Below, one piece after another: positions 11,101 to 12,157 of a DNA stretch of 12,157 nt. The notes beneath the pieces were generated by a model, which saw only the letters and a list, made by a program, of their open reading frames with translations, made no database searches and was not told where the DNA came from. This DNA is from Isotricha intestinalis (taxonomy: Eukaryota; Ciliophora; Litostomatea; Vestibuliferida; Isotrichidae). The DNA is taken from assembly GCA_023807065.1 (NCBI GenBank), contig JAJJLU010004521.1, positions 1 through 12,157 of the forward strand, in the 5' to 3' direction. The translations under genes and the position numbers were made by a program. Within the stretch, counting starts at the first letter, position 1. The number at the start of each line of letters is the position of its first letter.

Positions 11101-11609
11101 AATTCTGATAATATTTTAAATGATATTGAAATTAAATTAAATAATACACTTAAAGCAGTCCAATTATATAATTATCATTTCAATATTATTTTAAATCTCT
11201 TCTGAAATACAAAAATATTTAGATGATTTTAGAAAAGATGTAATTTATCCTAAATATGATCAAATAAAAGATTTATTAGATTCATCAAAAAAAGAGTTGA
11301 TAAGAGCCAATTTAAAAAAATATTCAGAAGAATTTGAAAATGAATATATACAATAGAAGCATTTGAAAATAAAACAAAAGAAATTAATCAAAATTAACTA
11401 ATTATTTTGATGATATGAATAATGCTTTAAAAAGTTATGATACCTCAGATGAAGAATATAAAACAAATTTAGAAAAGGAAATTGTTAATTGTCAAAGAAT
11501 AAGAAGATTAGAAGAGACAGACGATGAAAAAATATTATATAATCAGCAAGAAGCAACAGATTATAAACTAGATCAAACTATGCAAGAATTCAAAATTTTC
11601 TTTTCATAA
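5118..11609 (+). pseudogene. Giant single-pass membrane protein with helical ectodomain, unknown function, frame-broken
   Basis: I do not recognise this family. The first ATG is at 5118 (a second in frame at 5130) and the last codon is TAA at 11607-11609, about 2,150 codons. Order: a cytosolic-looking tail of about 70 residues, one membrane helix (about 5328-5387) flanked by Lys/Arg on both sides, an acidic Ser-rich linker (5400-5540), a Thr/Ser-rich stretch with possible N-glycosylation sites (5590-5830), a Cys-containing conserved-looking part (5860-6080, including PICLIEDT and SVACPDTLASN), then helical Asn/Lys/Glu/Leu/Ile-rich sequence to the end, interrupted by a non-helical segment (8384-8651). 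Type II topology is inferred. About 25 frame changes were traced, for example near 5170, 5270, 5850, 6100, 6500, 6660, 6905, 7325 (eight-A run), 7862, 8380, 9860, 10290 and 11355. In-frame stops are TGA 8411, TAA 8652, TAATAA 9590, TAA 10185 and TAA 10478. Open pieces of up to about 180 codons remain, and they join into one sensible protein. Indel-rich sequence or real decay are both possible. Confidence 0.65.
8384..8651 (+). other. Non-coiled globular segment inside gene 3
   Basis: In an otherwise helical ectodomain this part is rich in Tyr, Thr, Ser, His, Gly and aromatic residues, with alternating hydrophobic spacing typical of beta strands (for example THYVGYTVFGSQNH) and Cys in DACYGTH. 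One frame is open from 8460 to 8651. The piece just before it (8384-8460) is split by frame changes and by a TGA at 8411-8413. It may be a ligand-binding or capping domain; that is inference only, and no family is recognised. Confidence 0.4.
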
Positions 11610-11620
11610 TATATTATATG

Positions 11621-11645
11621 TTTTTTATTAGGCCCAATCCCCAAT
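11621..11645. repeat. GC-rich intergenic palindrome, copy C (right half intact)
   Basis: GGCCCAATCCCCAA (11631-11644) matches the centre and right arm of the perfect copy at 4861-4882. The left side reads TTTTTTATTAGG, where an intact arm would read TTGGGGATTGGG, so the left arm looks degraded. It begins 12 bases after the stop of gene 3 and ends about 80 bases before the ATG of the zinc-ribbon gene. It could serve either gene; by comparison with copy B the upstream role is likelier. Confidence 0.6.
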
Positions 11646-11723
11646 CCTCATTTTATGAATGTTAATTAAATGTTTTTAATTATTTGTTAAAATATTTTAT
11701 TTTAGTTTTTTTAATAAAATAAA

Positions 11724-11987
11724 ATGACGAAATATCAAGCTTTTATTTGTAGTAATTGTAGTTTTGGAATTAAAAAAGATAATTGGAGTAAATGAGGTAA
11801 ATGGTCTCCAAATACCAGAATTCCAGCATATTTATGTATTAATTGTGGTTTTGGAAATAAGAATGATAATTGTGTTAGATGTGGAAAATGGTGTGCTGGT
11901 AAAAAGACACCTGCATTCTATTGCAATAATTGTGGATTTGGAAACAAAGCAACTAATTGCATAAAATGTGGAAAATGGTGCCCTTAA
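11724..11987 (+). pseudogene. Small three-repeat zinc-ribbon protein with internal TGA
   Basis: One frame of 87 codons runs from ATG 11724 to TAA 11985-11987 with a single internal TGA at 11793-11795 (position 24). It carries three copies of a C-x2-C-x8-C-x2-C-G-K-W unit: copy 2 at residues 38-56, copy 3 at 67-85, and copy 1 at 9-27. Copies 2 and 3 keep all four Cys and should each bind zinc. In copy 1 the first pair (C9, C12) is present, but the second pair is Trp (TGG, 11784-11786) and the TGA; each is one base from TGT. The linkers (IPAYLC, TPAFYC) and the GFGNK motif are near-identical between copies, so the protein arose by internal duplication. I recall similar short Cys-rich proteins from protists but cannot name a function; RNA, DNA or protein binding are all possible. 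It faces gene 5 tail to tail, 82 bases apart. The TGA may be a sequencing error, a recent loss, or readthrough. Confidence 0.75.
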
Positions 11988-12069
11988 TAAAAATATTAAT
12001 TTTTTTATTAAGTTTAAAGCTGAGTATATTTAATAAAATGTTCAACATCGCATATTTTATAATGAAAAA

Positions 12070-12157
12070 CTATATTTTGATTTTTTTATCATAATTTTGA
12101 GCATCTTTTTGTAATTCTTTTTCAATACAATTAGCACAAATAACATGATCACAAAAA
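12070..12157 (-). CDS. C-terminal end of a Cys/His zinc-binding (RING-like) protein, partial
   Basis: The last 28 codons of a minus-strand gene enter from the right edge (codon frame starts at 12156) and stop with TAG at 12072-12070. The piece begins FCDHVICANCIEKELQ, a C-x-H-x2-C-x2-C pattern that matches the middle ligands of a RING-HC finger of ubiquitin ligases. A full RING needs one more Cys pair after this, and the remaining 18 residues have none, so this is either another zinc fold or a RING cut short by a frame error. It is convergent with the zinc-ribbon gene. Confidence 0.5.
   Translation of the reverse strand, partial: FCDHVICANCIEKELQKDAQNYDKKIKI

Noticed and set aside
11764..11964. 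Open frame of 66 codons on the plus strand
   Set aside because: It overlaps the zinc-ribbon gene in another frame and has no family-like content, while the gene frame shows clear Cys repeats.
1..12157. Ciliate-type code with TAA/TAG as glutamine
   Set aside because: CAA is used freely for Gln, gene 1 has over 900 codons without an internal substitution-type TAA or TAG, and most breaks are true frame changes that no code change repairs.
1..12157. CRISPR array, tRNA, rRNA or bacterial operon
   Set aside because: No regularly spaced direct repeats, no cloverleaf or rRNA-like sequence was noticed, and gene content and spacing are eukaryotic.

Overview
The window looks like a compact, intron-poor, very AT-rich eukaryotic (protist) locus. 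The evidence is an ER-type sphingosine-1-phosphate lyase with an N-terminal membrane anchor, a RING-like Cys/His tail, a small three-repeat zinc-ribbon protein, no Shine-Dalgarno-like spacing, short A/T-only spacers and no visible introns. An anaerobic flagellate such as a trichomonad is my guess from style alone; the sequence does not prove it.

Layout, left to right. (1) 1-2834, minus strand: a long hydrophilic helical/coiled-coil protein of unrecognised family, open at the left edge and broken only by frameshifts, several at or near homopolymers. (2) 3100-4753, minus: a sphingosine-1-phosphate lyase homologue of normal length, covered from membrane anchor to C-terminus, but broken by about six frameshifts and three in-frame stops, with changes in strongly conserved motifs. 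(3) 5118-11609, plus: a giant single-pass membrane protein (about 2,150 codons) with a short N-terminal tail, one transmembrane helix and a huge helical ectodomain, broken by some 25 frameshifts and several in-frame stops. (4) 11724-11987, plus: an 87-codon zinc-ribbon protein with one internal TGA. (5) 12070-12157, minus: the C-terminal tail of a gene running off the right edge.

Four genes on both strands are frame-broken. Two readings remain open: a low-accuracy (indel-rich) assembly, or real decay of genes 2-4. Indels at homopolymers favour the first. Changes in conserved lyase motifs and loss of a zinc-ligand pair favour some real decay or divergence.

Two patterns cut across the genes. 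A GC-rich palindrome (perfect copy GGGGATTGGGCCCAATCCCC) recurs in all three spacers that lie 5' of a gene and is absent from the convergent spacer, suggesting a promoter-side protein-binding site or a tiny repetitive element. CpG dinucleotides are common in gene 1 (about 13 per kb) and scarce in genes 2 and 3 (about 2-4 per kb), so gene 1 may have a different origin, for example a mobile or viral element. I see no metabolic or operon link among the genes.
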